Origin: Chelonobacter oris
GTDB lineage: Bacteria; Pseudomonadota; Gammaproteobacteria; Enterobacterales; Pasteurellaceae
Direction of reading: 5' to 3'
NCBI RefSeq assembly: GCF_000772535.1
Contig: NZ_JSUM01000001.1
Span: 62,001-126,000 of the forward strand
Length of the DNA: 64,000 bases
Shown one piece after another: positions 53,449-63,360 of this stretch (position 1 is the stretch's first letter; the number at the start of each line of letters is the position of its first letter). The notes beneath the pieces are model-generated. The model was not told the origin of the DNA, did not search any database, and saw nothing but the letters and a program-made list of their open reading frames with translations. The translations under genes were made by a program, and so were the position numbers.

Positions 53449-54177
53449 CTAGCGTTGTGAACGTTTATAGACTACGCCCAATTTTTGGGGCTGAGAGCCG
53501 AATAGCCGAACCAGTTGTGCCAGAAATAATTCCCCGGCGGCAATGGCATCGCTCAAGGCGTTGTGTGCGACATATTCAGGCAATTGGTAGCGCTGTCGAA
53601 CCGCTGTCAATTGATAGTTTGGATTCACAATTTGTTGTACTGAGGATACGAATGAGCGCTCAATTTTTAAGGTATCCAGCCACAGTAACGGAAAAGATTG
53701 CAGTCTATATTTCATCGCCAGATAGTGATTGATAAACTGCCGTTCAATACCGGAACCATGGGCGATGATAATCCGTCCTTGCATTAAGCCGAACAGTTTC
53801 GCCATTACCTCATCGAGACCGACCGCACTTTGCAGCATTTGCGGCACGATATGGTTAATCACGGCGGTATCCTGCTTTATGGTTTGATCGGCGACGAATT
53901 GATGATGCGATCCCGATAGTCGTAAGGTTAGTCGATCAATCGGTACTGCCGCCACACTCAAAATATTGTCTATCATCGGATTAAAGCCGGTGGTTTCAAA
54001 ATCGATCGCCAGATAGCGCAGCTTGCTTAAATCGGTCGGCAAATCGGGATAAGGGGTTGTAAAAAGGGGTAATAATTCCGGCGGACATTGTTTTGAACGT
54101 ATTAATTTCAGCCGCTGTTTTTCCAGTTTCAGCAACGGATCAAAACGTTGAAGCCAATCCGAGAGGATTTTTATCAT
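53449..54177 (-). CDS. DnaQ-like DEDDh 3'-5' exonuclease
   Basis: A 242-residue exonuclease of the DNA polymerase III epsilon type. Exo I is IDFETTG with Asp59 and Glu61, Exo II is around IIAHGSGIERQF, and Exo III is VAHNALSDAIAAGE with the expected His and Asp. About 50 extra residues precede the catalytic domain. It overlaps the cNMP/CBS/DUF294 gene by four bases (ATGA), so the two are translated together. This pair is often found beside sodium/solute symporters in other proteobacteria. It is not the replicative dnaQ; its substrate is unknown. Confidence 0.88.
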   Translation of the reverse strand: MIKILSDWLQRFDPLLKLEKQRLKLIRSKQCPPELLPLFTTPYPDLPTDLSKLRYLAIDFETTGFNPMIDNILSVAAVPIDRLTLRLSGSHHQFVADQTIKQDTAVINHIVPQMLQSAVGLDEVMAKLFGLMQGRIIIAHGSGIERQFINHYLAMKYRLQSFPLLWLDTLKIERSFVSSVQQIVNPNYQLTAVRQRYQLPEYVAHNALSDAIAAGELFLAQLVRLFGSQPQKLGVVYKRSQR

Positions 54178-56045
54178 CGAATTAACCCTTTCTGTGAAAA
54201 GCGCATTTCTGCCGCTTCCTGTAATTTTGCAATCAGGCGAAACGCATCTTTCAGATTATTGCGTTCGAACGACGTTAATTCATCGGGTGCGATATGGTTG
54301 GTGAGCGGCACTTGGCGGCGCCACTCTTCCAGTTGGTACTTAAACCGCACTTCGCAGACAAAACGGTAAGCACCTAAAATATCGTCCAGCATTTCTTTGT
54401 TGATCGTTTTTTTCTCATAGCAGGCAGTAAACCGCTCTTCAGTGGATTTTGTCTGCACGATTCCGGCAGATAATGCATAAATCCGCCCTAAATCCACCAA
54501 CAGGCTGATAGCGCGTTTTTTCAGATTCAGTTTGTTTTTATGTTCGCCGTCTTTAATCAAGACAAAATTCCTGAAAATACTCAACGGAGGTTTTACCCGA
54601 ACGGTATTGGCAACCAGAAAGGCCAGAAAACGGCTGTTATTTTGAATCCGTTCGACAAAAAAACGGCTCAGCTCGCCTGCCAGTTCGCTTGCACCATAAA
54701 CGGCACGCAAATCCATCAATACCGAGGCATTAAGCAGTCCTTCCCGTTCCGGATTTAAAATCCAGTGTTCAAAATGGTGTTTCCATTGCGCCAATGATTG
54801 GCACCATTTCGGATTAGACGCCATATAGCCGCCGGAACAACGTTCATAACCGCACTTGTCCAGTCCGTCATTCACAAATTCGGCTAATTGTGAAAAATAG
54901 TGTCGTTCTTCGCCGTTGAGTTCACGTTCGGTAATAATCGCATTATCCTGATCGGATAACGGGTGAATTTCATAACGGGCTTGCGATCCGGCGACAATCC
55001 AGCAATAGGCGCAAGGCGGTGTGCCTAGTTGATGTTCCGCCATCATTAACAATTTTTGGTGGAAAGCATCGGCAATCAGGGTCATCACTTGCATCATATT
55101 TTGATAATCCACACCGCCCTCGATTAAGGCTTCGAAAATAGCCCCGCGTTTTGCCGAGAGAGTGATTAACAGCGGTAAACTGTCTGCCTGAAAGATGTGG
55201 TTAATCATAAAAATGGACTGTGTGCTGTTTTTTTGTACCAAATCGGTTGCGGTCAAAATGCCGATAACCGTGTCGTCAACCATCACCGGCAAATTACGCA
55301 GATTGTGTCGCATCATCAGCGAAATCGCATTCAGCACCAAATCATGAGCGGCAACGGTCGGCGGATTCGGTGTCATGACACTGCTGATCGGCAGGTTGAC
55401 GTCCAATGCTTGCGCTACCACTTTTTTGGTCATATCGCGATCATTGACGATGCCGACCAATTTGCCGTTGTGCATGATTAATGCCGATGATCGCCGTTGG
55501 CGGCACATACTTTGTGCGGTTTCGCGGATCGTTGCCGAAGCGGCGACCGTTGCGACTTTACGATTGGCAACCTCGTCCACCGTCTTCATAAAAATCCCGT
55601 CTTGATTTTGCAGCCAACCGGATTTGGAAGCATTGTGCAGCCGTACGCCGGCTTCATTGGCAAAATAGGCGGCATATTCGGGGTGCTGCTGAAGAATATC
55701 GTTCAGCAGGGTGTAAGGAATTTGATAGATCAGGCAGTTTTCAATCGCACAGGCGGTGTATTTTTCGTCTTCTTTCGGGTTAAAAATGCTAAAGCCGAAT
55801 ACACTGCCGCTTTCCAGACGGGCGCGCAGCTCACCATTGGTTTTTTTCTGATCGATTGCACCGATTCGAATAATATAAAGCAACCGTTTGTCCGTCTGTT
55901 CGGCAAAGGCGATCACTTCACCTTGCGGAAGATAACGAATTTCAATATTGGCGGCAATTTGGCTGATTAAGGCTTTAGGCAGGTGGTTAAACGGATCCAC
56001 CTGTGCAATAAACAGTTCGATATTGGGAATCAGGGAAGCGTCCAT
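54174..56045 (-). CDS. cNMP-binding, CBS and DUF294 nucleotidyltransferase protein
   Basis: A 623-residue cytoplasmic signalling-type protein. A cyclic-nucleotide-binding-like domain spans about 15-130 (LPQGEVIAFAEQTDKRLLYII), a pair of CBS domains about 155-280 (SSALIMHNGKLVGIVNDRDM and NLRNLPVMVDDTVIGILTATD), a DUF294 nucleotidyltransferase-like domain about 320-440 with GSQARYEIHPLSDQDNAII, and a DUF294 C-terminal domain to the end. The frame starts at 56102, but ATG 56045 with GGAGTGATG upstream is preferred. It is coupled to the exonuclease gene. The domain set suggests regulation by nucleotides; the target is unknown, perhaps the neighbouring symporter. Confidence 0.88.
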   Translation of the reverse strand: MDASLIPNIELFIAQVDPFNHLPKALISQIAANIEIRYLPQGEVIAFAEQTDKRLLYIIRIGAIDQKKTNGELRARLESGSVFGFSIFNPKEDEKYTACAIENCLIYQIPYTLLNDILQQHPEYAAYFANEAGVRLHNASKSGWLQNQDGIFMKTVDEVANRKVATVAASATIRETAQSMCRQRRSSALIMHNGKLVGIVNDRDMTKKVVAQALDVNLPISSVMTPNPPTVAAHDLVLNAISLMMRHNLRNLPVMVDDTVIGILTATDLVQKNSTQSIFMINHIFQADSLPLLITLSAKRGAIFEALIEGGVDYQNMMQVMTLIADAFHQKLLMMAEHQLGTPPCAYCWIVAGSQARYEIHPLSDQDNAIITERELNGEERHYFSQLAEFVNDGLDKCGYERCSGGYMASNPKWCQSLAQWKHHFEHWILNPEREGLLNASVLMDLRAVYGASELAGELSRFFVERIQNNSRFLAFLVANTVRVKPPLSIFRNFVLIKDGEHKNKLNLKKRAISLLVDLGRIYALSAGIVQTKSTEERFTACYEKKTINKEMLDDILGAYRFVCEVRFKYQLEEWRRQVPLTNHIAPDELTSFERNNLKDAFRLIAKLQEAAEMRFSQKGLIR

Positions 56046-56098
56046 CACATCACTCCTGTTGGGATTTGCGCTAATCTTATCCTGTGTGGAAAGGAAAA

Positions 56099-56126
56099 AC
56101 ACCTTAAATCCAATTATTTAAGGTGT
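56099..56126 (-). terminator. Terminator of iolC
   Basis: ACACCTTAAAT (56099-56109) and ATTTAAGGTGT (56116-56126) form a perfect 11-bp stem with a 6-base loop. On the leftward strand it is followed by TTTTTCC. It lies 29 bases beyond the iolC stop codon. Confidence 0.92.
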
Positions 56127-56154
56127 CTTGTGCCGTTTTGCCGTCACGTTTTGA

Positions 56155-58059
56155 TTAAGTGCGGTATTTTTTCCATAATTGAATCAAGCGTTGATAACGT
56201 TCGGAAACGGCGGTGATCAATTGTTGATCGTCCAGTTTGCCGGCCAGCCAGTCTGCCGACGGTTCGCCGAAGATAGTGCGTCCGACGGCAAAGCCTTTCA
56301 CCAACGGCGCATCGGCAGCCGCTTTAAAGGTGTCGTCAAATACCGATTCCGGCGCATCCAGCCCCAGAATCAGGATTCCGCGACAATAGCTGTCGTTTTG
56401 TTCGATTAGTTGCGTTAATACCGCCCAACCGTCAGCACTCATACCCGGCAGTTTCCACCAGTCCGGTTTGATGCCCAGTGAATAGAGATGGGCAATAATG
56501 TCATGATAGTAGCTTTCCTGCCGTTCCATATTTAAAGGCAGGATAATCTCTAGCAGCAATTCATGTCCGGTGCGGCAACAAGCCTGATATACATCGAGCA
56601 GTTTTTGATCTTGCCGTGTTTTTAATTCGGCACTGTCATGCGGGTGGTAAAACGCCAGACATTTTACGACGTGTTCTTTCGGCCAGCTGATCAATTGGCT
56701 GCCCAAATCGCCGTATTCCAACGCCAGCGGCCGTGAAGACGGTTGTTCAATCGGACGGCCAATCCACCAGTTTTTACCGGTGACGGCGTTGAGTGCATCC
56801 TGCCCGTATGTGGTGTCCGCCAAAATGCCGGACTGTCCGTTATTGATCTGCTCGGCAAGTGCGGTCTGTTCGGCGGCTTGCAGCAGCAGGGTTTTTAGTT
56901 TTGGAATCCGTTTTAGATCCGCACCGCACTTCGCTGCCATATCTTCCAATTGTTTACGGTGGTCAAAGGCAAAAATGCACAGATTTTGCCATTGCTGTTT
57001 GCGTGTGGTTACACGGTGCAAATGGTTCAACGATTCGTCAATATCGGGACGCGGCACCGATGCGGCACGGGCGAGGTAATCGTCCAATTCCTTTTTGGTC
57101 GGCATCGCCGGCGCACAGCCGTGACGGGAAACCACCAATGCGCCGCAAGCGTTGGCATAACGGCAGGCTTGCTCCCAGCCCTCGTTATTGATATAGCCGC
57201 GCAGTAAGCCCGACATAAAGGCATCGCCTGCACCCAATACGTTCAACACCGCTACTCTCACGCCGTAGACATTCAAACCGCCGTCCAAATCGTTCGGAAT
57301 TTCGCCTTCAAATACCGAGCAGCCTTGTGCGCCGCGTTTGCAAACCAAAGTTGCTTTGCTGCATTTGCGTACATTCTTAAGTGCAGTCAGGGTGTCGGTC
57401 GATCCGCCGGCAATGTGGAATTCTTCTTCGGTGCCGACCAACACGTCAAAATGGTGCAGCACTTCCTGTAATGAATCGGTTACCGCTTGCGAATCGATAT
57501 AACGGGTTTCGCCGTCACCGAGTGAAGTCAGCCCCCACAACACCGGGCGATAATCAATATCCAACAATCGTTTTACACCGTTGCGGCCGGCATACTCAAG
57601 TGCGGTCAGCACAGCCTGTCGGGTTTTCGGGTGGGAAAGGTGCGTGCCGGTAATCGATAAGGCTTTGGCGGAGGCAATATAATCCTCCGTGAAATCATCA
57701 GCGGTGATTGCCATGTCGGCGCAGTTGTCGCGATAGAAAATCAGCGGAAAGGTTTCGTTGTCTTTAATTCCCAGAATGACGAGGGCGGTCAGCCGCTCTT
57801 TGTCGGTGATCAAATGGCTGGTATCCACGCCGACACTTTGCAATTCTTCGCGCAAAAAGCGCCCCATATGCTCATCGCCGACCCGTGCCAGCATTGAAGA
57901 TTTCAGCCCTTGAATCGCAGTGCCGTATGCCACATTGCCGGATGACCCGCCCAAATATTTAGCGAAGCTGGTGACATCTTCCAAACGTGAACCGATTTGT
58001 TGACCGTAAAGATCAACCGCAATCCGTCCCAGACAAATTAAATCTAAAGGTTTCGACAT
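56155..58059 (-). CDS. iolC: 5-dehydro-2-deoxygluconokinase fused to DUF2090 domain
   Basis: A 634-residue fusion. Residues 1 to about 330 form the PfkB kinase IolC, which phosphorylates 5-dehydro-2-deoxy-D-gluconate in inositol catabolism, with LGGSSGNVAYGTAIQGLKS and the catalytic LGAGDAFMSGLLRGY. Residues from about 340 form a DUF2090 TIM-barrel domain related to class I aldolases, beginning QQWQNLCIFAFDHRKQLEDM. The fusion is common in Gammaproteobacteria and may link phosphorylation to aldol cleavage. ATG 58059 with AGGAGAGC upstream is preferred to the open upstream frame. It is divergent from iolD across 297 bases. Confidence 0.94.
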   Translation of the reverse strand: MSKPLDLICLGRIAVDLYGQQIGSRLEDVTSFAKYLGGSSGNVAYGTAIQGLKSSMLARVGDEHMGRFLREELQSVGVDTSHLITDKERLTALVILGIKDNETFPLIFYRDNCADMAITADDFTEDYIASAKALSITGTHLSHPKTRQAVLTALEYAGRNGVKRLLDIDYRPVLWGLTSLGDGETRYIDSQAVTDSLQEVLHHFDVLVGTEEEFHIAGGSTDTLTALKNVRKCSKATLVCKRGAQGCSVFEGEIPNDLDGGLNVYGVRVAVLNVLGAGDAFMSGLLRGYINNEGWEQACRYANACGALVVSRHGCAPAMPTKKELDDYLARAASVPRPDIDESLNHLHRVTTRKQQWQNLCIFAFDHRKQLEDMAAKCGADLKRIPKLKTLLLQAAEQTALAEQINNGQSGILADTTYGQDALNAVTGKNWWIGRPIEQPSSRPLALEYGDLGSQLISWPKEHVVKCLAFYHPHDSAELKTRQDQKLLDVYQACCRTGHELLLEIILPLNMERQESYYHDIIAHLYSLGIKPDWWKLPGMSADGWAVLTQLIEQNDSYCRGILILGLDAPESVFDDTFKAAADAPLVKGFAVGRTIFGEPSADWLAGKLDDQQLITAVSERYQRLIQLWKKYRT

Positions 58060-58356
58060 AATGCTCTCCTGTTGGCATTTTGCTAATGCTCGGTAATCAA
58101 AATAAAACATTTAACGCTATTTATTTTAGAATAAATATTTCATTTTGCTATTATCCTCACTCTTTTTTGCGATCTTGATCCCAAAAAATTTTTTCGAATC
58201 CATTGACTTATTTTGAAAAAATCAGAATTTTCCACTTTTTTTGATAAAGAAATTGATCCCGCTCGCAAAAATGAAATTTACATTTCACTTTTTATTTAAT
58301 TGAAATTTATTTTGAGTAGAATAGCCACAGTTGGATTGATTCACGCAGGAGAGAAT
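58060..58356. promoter_or_regulatory. Divergent iolC/iolD regulatory region
   Basis: This 297-base AT-rich gap holds no gene. TGAAA-TTTACA-TTTCA at 58272-58287 is a perfect copy of the motif found before the symporter; TAGAA-TAAATA-TTTCA at 58127-58142 is a weaker copy near iolC. TGCGATCTTGATCCCA at 58168-58183 matches the CRP consensus at eight of ten positions. TAGAAT at 58317-58322 is a possible iolD -10. The motif resembles the GGAA-N6-TTCC type reported for RpiR-family IolR regulators. Confidence 0.65.
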
Positions 58357-60297
58357 ATGAAAACACAACGATTAACCGTGGCGCAGGCATTGGTAAAATT
58401 TCTGGATAATCAATATGTTGAATTCGACGGCAACGTTACTAAATTTGTTAAAGGCGTCTTCGGCATTTTTGGTCACGGCAATGTACTCGGTTTGGGACAA
58501 GCGTTGGAACAAGACAGCGGACAACTGATTGTGCATCAGGGGCGGAATGAACAAGGCATGGCACATGCGGCTATGGGATTTGCCAAACAGAAAGCGCGTA
58601 AACAGATTTATGCCTGTACCTCTTCTGTCGGCCCCGGGGCTGCTAATATGATTACTGCCGCCGCAACCGCCACGGCTAACCGTATTCCGTTGTTGTTATT
58701 ACCGGGGGATGTCTTTGCCACCCGTCAGCCTGATCCGGTACTGCAACAGATAGAGCAAAGTTATAATTTAAGCATCAGTACCAATGATGCCTTTAAAGCG
58801 GTCAGCAAATATTGGGATCGCGTCAGCCGTCCGGAGCAACTGATGACCGCTTGTATCAATGCGATGCGGGTGTTGACCGATCCGGCGGAAACCGGTGCCG
58901 TTACGATAGCCCTGCCGCAAGATGTGCAAGGTGAAGCCTATGATTTTCCTGAATATTTCCTGCAAAAACGCATTCACCGCATTGAACGCGGTTTGCCGAC
59001 CGAACCGATGCTGAAACAAGCGGTTGAATTGCTGCAAGGTAAGAAAAAACCGTTGATCATTTGTGGCGGCGGCGTGCGCTATTCCGAAGCGGCAGCCGAG
59101 CTGACAGCCTTTGCCGAGGCCTATGGCATTCCGTTTGCCGAAACTCAGGCAGGCAAAAGTGCGGTTGTGTCCGAGCATCCGCTCAATGTCGGCGGTATCG
59201 GCGAAACGGGCTGTTTGTCGGCTAATTTATTGGCAAAAGAAGCCGATTTGGTAATCGGTGTCGGTACTCGTTACACCGATTTCACCACCTCGTCGAAATG
59301 GATTTTCCAGAACCCGCAAGTCGAATTCCTGAATATTAATATTGCCCGTTTTGATGCGTATAAGCTGGACGGCGTGCAAGTCACCGCCGATGCTGCGGAA
59401 GTACTGCGGCAACTGCAACCAAAATTAGCCGAGATCGGTTATCAGGCGGCTTGGGGCGATCGAATCACACAAGCCAAACGGCAGTTCGCTGAAGAATTGA
59501 ATCGGGTCTATGGCGTGACTTATAGCGGGAAAGATTTTGTACCGGAAGTGAATGATCGCCTTGATACCGACAGTGTCTATCAAGAGTTTCAGCGTATCAC
59601 AGGTTCCTGCCTGACCCAAACGCAGGTACTGGGTATTTTAAACCGCACGTTGGGCGAAAACGATATTATCGTTGCCGCTGCCGGCAGCCTGCCGGGCGAT
59701 TTACAGCGCACTTGGCAGAGCAAAGGGGAAAATACCTATCATTTGGAATACGGTTACTCCTGTATGGGCTATGAAGTCAATGCCGCTTTGGGTGTCAAGC
59801 TCGCCGAGCCGGAAAAAGAAGTATACGCCTTTTTGGGTGACGGTTCTTACCTGATGCTGCATTCCGAACTGATCACCTCGATTCAGGAACATAAAAAAAT
59901 CAATATCATCCTGCTCGACAACATGACCAACGGCTGTATCAACAATTTGCAAATCGGACACGGTATGGACAGTTTTTGTACCGAATTCCGCTTTAGAAAT
60001 CCTGAGAGCAACAAGCTGGACGCCGGCTTTATTCCGGTGGATTTTGCCATGAATGCGGCGTCTTACGGTTGTAAAACGTATAAAGTCAGAACGGTGGACG
60101 AATTGAAAACCGCACTTGAAGCGGCGAAACGGCAAAAAGTCTCAACCTTGATTGATATTAAAGTATTGCCAAAAACCATGGTGCACGGTTACGGCAGCTG
60201 GTGGCATGTCGGGGTGGCGGAAGTGTCGGAAAAAGAGCGGGTGCGTGAAGCCTTTAAAAATGCCGAAATCCAAATCAATCGGGCACGCCGTTATTAA
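58357..60297 (+). CDS. iolD: 3D-(3,5/4)-trihydroxycyclohexane-1,2-dione hydrolase
   Basis: A 646-residue thiamine-diphosphate enzyme that opens the ring of the inosose-derived dione to 5-deoxy-glucuronate, the third step of myo-inositol breakdown. The N-terminal ThDP domain has [15 protein letters not shown] and [16 protein letters not shown] with the catalytic glutamate; the C-terminal cofactor motif is [17 protein letters not shown] ending in [15 protein letters not shown] 58357 with CAGGAGAG upstream is preferred to the upstream open frame from 58300. It begins the iolD-iolE-iolG unit, with 50 bases to iolE. Confidence 0.96.
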   Translation: MKTQRLTVAQALVKFLDNQYVEFDGNVTKFVKGVFGIFGHGNVLGLGQALEQDSGQLIVHQGRNEQGMAHAAMGFAKQKARKQIYACTSSVGPGAANMITAAATATANRIPLLLLPGDVFATRQPDPVLQQIEQSYNLSISTNDAFKAVSKYWDRVSRPEQLMTACINAMRVLTDPAETGAVTIALPQDVQGEAYDFPEYFLQKRIHRIERGLPTEPMLKQAVELLQGKKKPLIICGGGVRYSEAAAELTAFAEAYGIPFAETQAGKSAVVSEHPLNVGGIGETGCLSANLLAKEADLVIGVGTRYTDFTTSSKWIFQNPQVEFLNINIARFDAYKLDGVQVTADAAEVLRQLQPKLAEIGYQAAWGDRITQAKRQFAEELNRVYGVTYSGKDFVPEVNDRLDTDSVYQEFQRITGSCLTQTQVLGILNRTLGENDIIVAAAGSLPGDLQRTWQSKGENTYHLEYGYSCMGYEVNAALGVKLAEPEKEVYAFLGDGSYLMLHSELITSIQEHKKINIILLDNMTNGCINNLQIGHGMDSFCTEFRFRNPESNKLDAGFIPVDFAMNAASYGCKTYKVRTVDELKTALEAAKRQKVSTLIDIKVLPKTMVHGYGSWWHVGVAEVSEKERVREAFKNAEIQINRARRY

Positions 60298-60347
60298 CGG
60301 ATAGACAGAAAACAGAATTTCAAATAACCCTTTTCAAGGAGAAAAAC

Positions 60348-61244
60348 ATGAAAGCAGAAAACGTAAAACTGGGCATTGCTCCAATCGGCTGGACAAATGA
60401 CGACCTGCCGGAATTGGGCGCAGAAAATACCTTTGAACAATGCGTCAGTGAAATGGCGTTGGCGGGCTATGAAGGTTGCGAAGTCGGCAATAAATATCCG
60501 CGTGATGTCAAGGTGTTGAAACATAAACTGGATGTGCGCGGTATTCAAATTTGTAATGCGTGGTTTAGTACCTTTTTTGTGGACGGTAAAAAAGAACAAA
60601 CGATAAAAGATTTTACCGATCATATGAATTTTCTACATGCTATGGGGGCTAAGGTAATTGGTTGCTCGGAGCAAAGTCGTAGTATTCAAGGGCAGAAAAA
60701 AGCCATTTTCAAAGAAAAAACGGTGTTTAGCGATGCCGAATGGCAACTTTTGGCAGAAGGCTATAACGAACTGGCAAAAATTGCTGCCGAAAAAGGCATG
60801 AAAGTGTGCTTGCATCACCATATGGGCACCGGCATCCAGACGCCGGAAGAGGTGGATCGTTATATGGCAGTGACCAATGACGATGTTTATTTATTGTTCG
60901 ATTCAGGTCATCTGTATTATTCCGAAGGTTCGCAGCAAGCGATGCTGGACGTATTGGAAAAATATATCGACCGTATTGTCCATGTCCATTTGAAAGATGT
61001 GCGTGATGAAGTGGTTGCCGAGGTAAAAGCCAATGATTTAAGTTTCTTGGAAGGGGTAAAAAAAGGCACGTTCACGGTACCGGGTGACGGCGTGATCGAC
61101 TTCAAACCGATTTTCGCTATTTTGGAAAAACATAATTATCAAGGCTGGATGGTCGTCGAAGCGGAACAGGATCCGGCATTGGCAAATCCATTTGAATATG
61201 CGCTGAAAGGCCGTAAATACATCAAAGACGTGGCAGGAGTTTAA
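60348..61244 (+). CDS. iolE: Inosose dehydratase (2-keto-myo-inositol dehydratase)
   Basis: A 298-residue TIM-barrel enzyme of the xylose-isomerase-like superfamily that removes water from 2-keto-myo-inositol. Characteristic sequences are [17 protein letters not shown] at the start, [33 protein letters not shown] and [12 protein letters not shown], supplying the metal-binding Glu, Asp, His and Glu positions of the family. CAAGGAGAAA precedes the ATG. It is followed by iolG with only one base between the stop and the next start. Confidence 0.95.
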   Translation: MKAENVKLGIAPIGWTNDDLPELGAENTFEQCVSEMALAGYEGCEVGNKYPRDVKVLKHKLDVRGIQICNAWFSTFFVDGKKEQTIKDFTDHMNFLHAMGAKVIGCSEQSRSIQGQKKAIFKEKTVFSDAEWQLLAEGYNELAKIAAEKGMKVCLHHHMGTGIQTPEEVDRYMAVTNDDVYLLFDSGHLYYSEGSQQAMLDVLEKYIDRIVHVHLKDVRDEVVAEVKANDLSFLEGVKKGTFTVPGDGVIDFKPIFAILEKHNYQGWMVVEAEQDPALANPFEYALKGRKYIKDVAGV

Positions 61245-61245
61245 T

Positions 61246-62259
61246 ATGATTAAAGTAGGCATTATCGGCGCAGGCCGTATCGGACGTGTGCATTCGGAAA
61301 GTATCGGCAAATACGTCAAAGGGGCGGAAATCAAGGCGATCTCCGATATTAAAGTCACCGATGAATTGCAGCAATGGGCGAAATCGATGGGCATTCCGAA
61401 TGTCTATGACGATTACAAGCAGATTCTGCAAGATCCGGAAATTGACGCAGTGCTGGTGTGTTCGTCCACGAACACTCATGCGCCGATTTCGATTGAGGCG
61501 GCACAAGCGGGCAAACATATTTTCTGTGAAAAACCGATCGATGCCGATGTCGGCAGAATCAAAACGGTATTGGCTGAGGTGGAAAAAGCCGGGGTGAAAT
61601 TCCAAGTCGGCTTCAACCGCCGTTTCGATCACAACTTCAAAGCGATTAAAGAGCGTGTGGCGGCGGGCGACATCGGCGAGCCGCATATCATTAAAGTGAC
61701 TTCACGCGATCCCGATGCGCCGCCAATCGAATACGTTAAAGTGTCCGGCGGCATGTTCTTTGATATGACGATTCATGATTTTGACATGATCCGCTATCTT
61801 TCCGGCAGTAATGTAACCGAAGTGTTTGCGGTCGGCAGTGTGTTGGTGAACCCTGAAATCGGTAAAGCCGGTGATATCGACACCGCTGTGATTACGTTAA
61901 AACTGGAAAACGGCGCTATCGGCGTGATCGACAACAGTCGTAAAGCGGTTTACGGCTACGATCAGCGGGCGGAAGTATTCGGTTCGAAAGGGGCGATTCA
62001 AATCAGTAACGATACGGGCTCAAGTGCGGTATTTTCCGGTGCAAACGGCGTGGTGGCGGAAAAACCAAAATATTTCTTCCTTGAACGCTATATGCAATCC
62101 TTTGCTGATGAAATCGCCTGTTTTGTCGATTCTGTGGTCAACGACAAACCGACCGTAGTCAACGGTGATGACGGGTTGCAACCGGTATTAATCGCATTGG
62201 CGGCGAAAAAGTCGATGGAAGAGGGTAGACCGGTTAAGATCAGTGAGGTGAATCCATAA
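61246..62259 (+). CDS. iolG: Inositol 2-dehydrogenase
   Basis: A 337-residue GFO/IDH/MocA dehydrogenase that oxidises myo-inositol to 2-keto-myo-inositol with NAD, the first step of the pathway. The Rossmann motif GAGRIG lies at residues 8-13, the catalytic lysine in FCEKPIDAD near residue 97, and the substrate-binding MFFDMTIHDFDM near 170-181. It starts one base after the iolE stop, behind GGAG, and the transcript ends at the terminator at 62285-62310. Other substrates such as scyllo-inositol are possible. Confidence 0.95.
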   Translation: MIKVGIIGAGRIGRVHSESIGKYVKGAEIKAISDIKVTDELQQWAKSMGIPNVYDDYKQILQDPEIDAVLVCSSTNTHAPISIEAAQAGKHIFCEKPIDADVGRIKTVLAEVEKAGVKFQVGFNRRFDHNFKAIKERVAAGDIGEPHIIKVTSRDPDAPPIEYVKVSGGMFFDMTIHDFDMIRYLSGSNVTEVFAVGSVLVNPEIGKAGDIDTAVITLKLENGAIGVIDNSRKAVYGYDQRAEVFGSKGAIQISNDTGSSAVFSGANGVVAEKPKYFFLERYMQSFADEIACFVDSVVNDKPTVVNGDDGLQPVLIALAAKKSMEEGRPVKISEVNP

Positions 62260-62284
62260 ACCGCACTTTTCATTTCTAAACGAT

Positions 62285-62310
62285 AAAAGGCATGATTTTC
62301 ATGCCTTTTT
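62285..62310 (+). terminator. Rho-independent terminator of iolDEG
   Basis: AAAAGGCATG (62285-62294) and CATGCCTTTT (62300-62309) form a perfect 10-bp stem with a 5-base loop and a following T tract. It lies 25 bases after the iolG stop. It overlaps the longer open frame of the next gene and therefore supports that gene's internal start at 62343. Confidence 0.93.
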
Positions 62311-62342
62311 TGCCGCTATTCAACGGTTTACGAGGACTTGCC

Positions 62343-63200
62343 ATGTTGCAGTATTTTGTGAAAGAAAATAAATGTTCCGTATTTGAGAACGGTACCCTGC
62401 CCCAGCTGCTTTACTTGTGCAATACCGAAACCATGCAAGAGTATTTTCCGCGTTTAATGCATAAGCATGACGATCGGGTGGAAATTGTTTTTATCGTGAA
62501 AGGCAAAGGCAGTCACTTAATCGGTAATGAAAAATACCAGACCAAAGCAGGGGATATTTTGATTTTCAATCAAGGCGTGCTGCATGATGAAGTCGCGGAA
62601 ATCGGTTCGGATATGACGGTTTATTGTTGTGGTATTAATGGATTGAAGATAAAAGGAAAAAAACAAAACTGCCTGCTCGATCTTGAGTATCCCGCCGTAT
62701 TACAATCCGGACAATATGCTCCCCGGATCAATACGATACTGGATATTATGGATACGCAAATCAAGCATAACCTACATGCTGGTACTGAAATTTGTCGTTA
62801 TTTGTTGGCTGCACTGATCACCATTATTTTGCAGCTTCCGCAAAAAAATATCAAAATGCAGAATAATACCTTGGTTTTGATTCGTCAGGTCAAACAGTAT
62901 ATCGACAGTCATTATTGGGAGGCGATATCCTTGTCTGCTGTTGCGCAGCAATTCAATATTAATCCCTATTATTTATCCCATTTATTTAAACGGAATACCG
63001 GATTTTCCTTGATTCAATATACCCTGCGCCGAAGAATCGGCGAAGCCCAATCACTGTTAATCAACACCGGCTACAGCGTGACCCAAATTGCCACGCTGGT
63101 CGGTTACGACAATATCAATTATTTCAGTACCGTCTTTACCAAAATGATCGGGATTTCGCCGAGTGCTTACCGCACTTACTGGATTGGACAAAACAAATAA
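62343..63200 (+). CDS. AraC-family transcriptional regulator
   Basis: A 285-residue AraC-family regulator. The N-terminal cupin-like sensor has HDDRVEIVFIVKGKGSHLIG and TKAGDILIFNQGVLHDEVAE. The C-terminal pair of helix-turn-helix motifs (about 185-285) has LSAVAQQFNINPYYLSHLFKR and VTQIATLVGYDNINYFSTVFTK. ATG 62343 with ACGAGGAC upstream is preferred to the frame opening at 62292, inside the iolG terminator. It is flanked by iolG and an IolE-like isomerase gene and may control one or both. No recognisable ligand specificity is visible. Confidence 0.9.
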   Translation: MLQYFVKENKCSVFENGTLPQLLYLCNTETMQEYFPRLMHKHDDRVEIVFIVKGKGSHLIGNEKYQTKAGDILIFNQGVLHDEVAEIGSDMTVYCCGINGLKIKGKKQNCLLDLEYPAVLQSGQYAPRINTILDIMDTQIKHNLHAGTEICRYLLAALITIILQLPQKNIKMQNNTLVLIRQVKQYIDSHYWEAISLSAVAQQFNINPYYLSHLFKRNTGFSLIQYTLRRRIGEAQSLLINTGYSVTQIATLVGYDNINYFSTVFTKMIGISPSAYRTYWIGQNK

Positions 63201-63360
63201 ATCCGCCGATCGCAAGATAATGAAGGTTATGGCTGCAAAATGTGATTTTATTAACAAAATATTAACCTTTCCCGCAGTGAAAAAAGCAAGATGTTAAACG
63301 CTTGCAAGTGAAATTCTTCCTATACTCTCTCCATGACATAATCGAAACGGAGTGATGTGT

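Noticed and set aside
62292-62342. Start of the AraC-type regulator at 62292
   Set aside because: That start lies inside the stem of the iolDEG terminator; ATG 62343 has a ribosome binding site.
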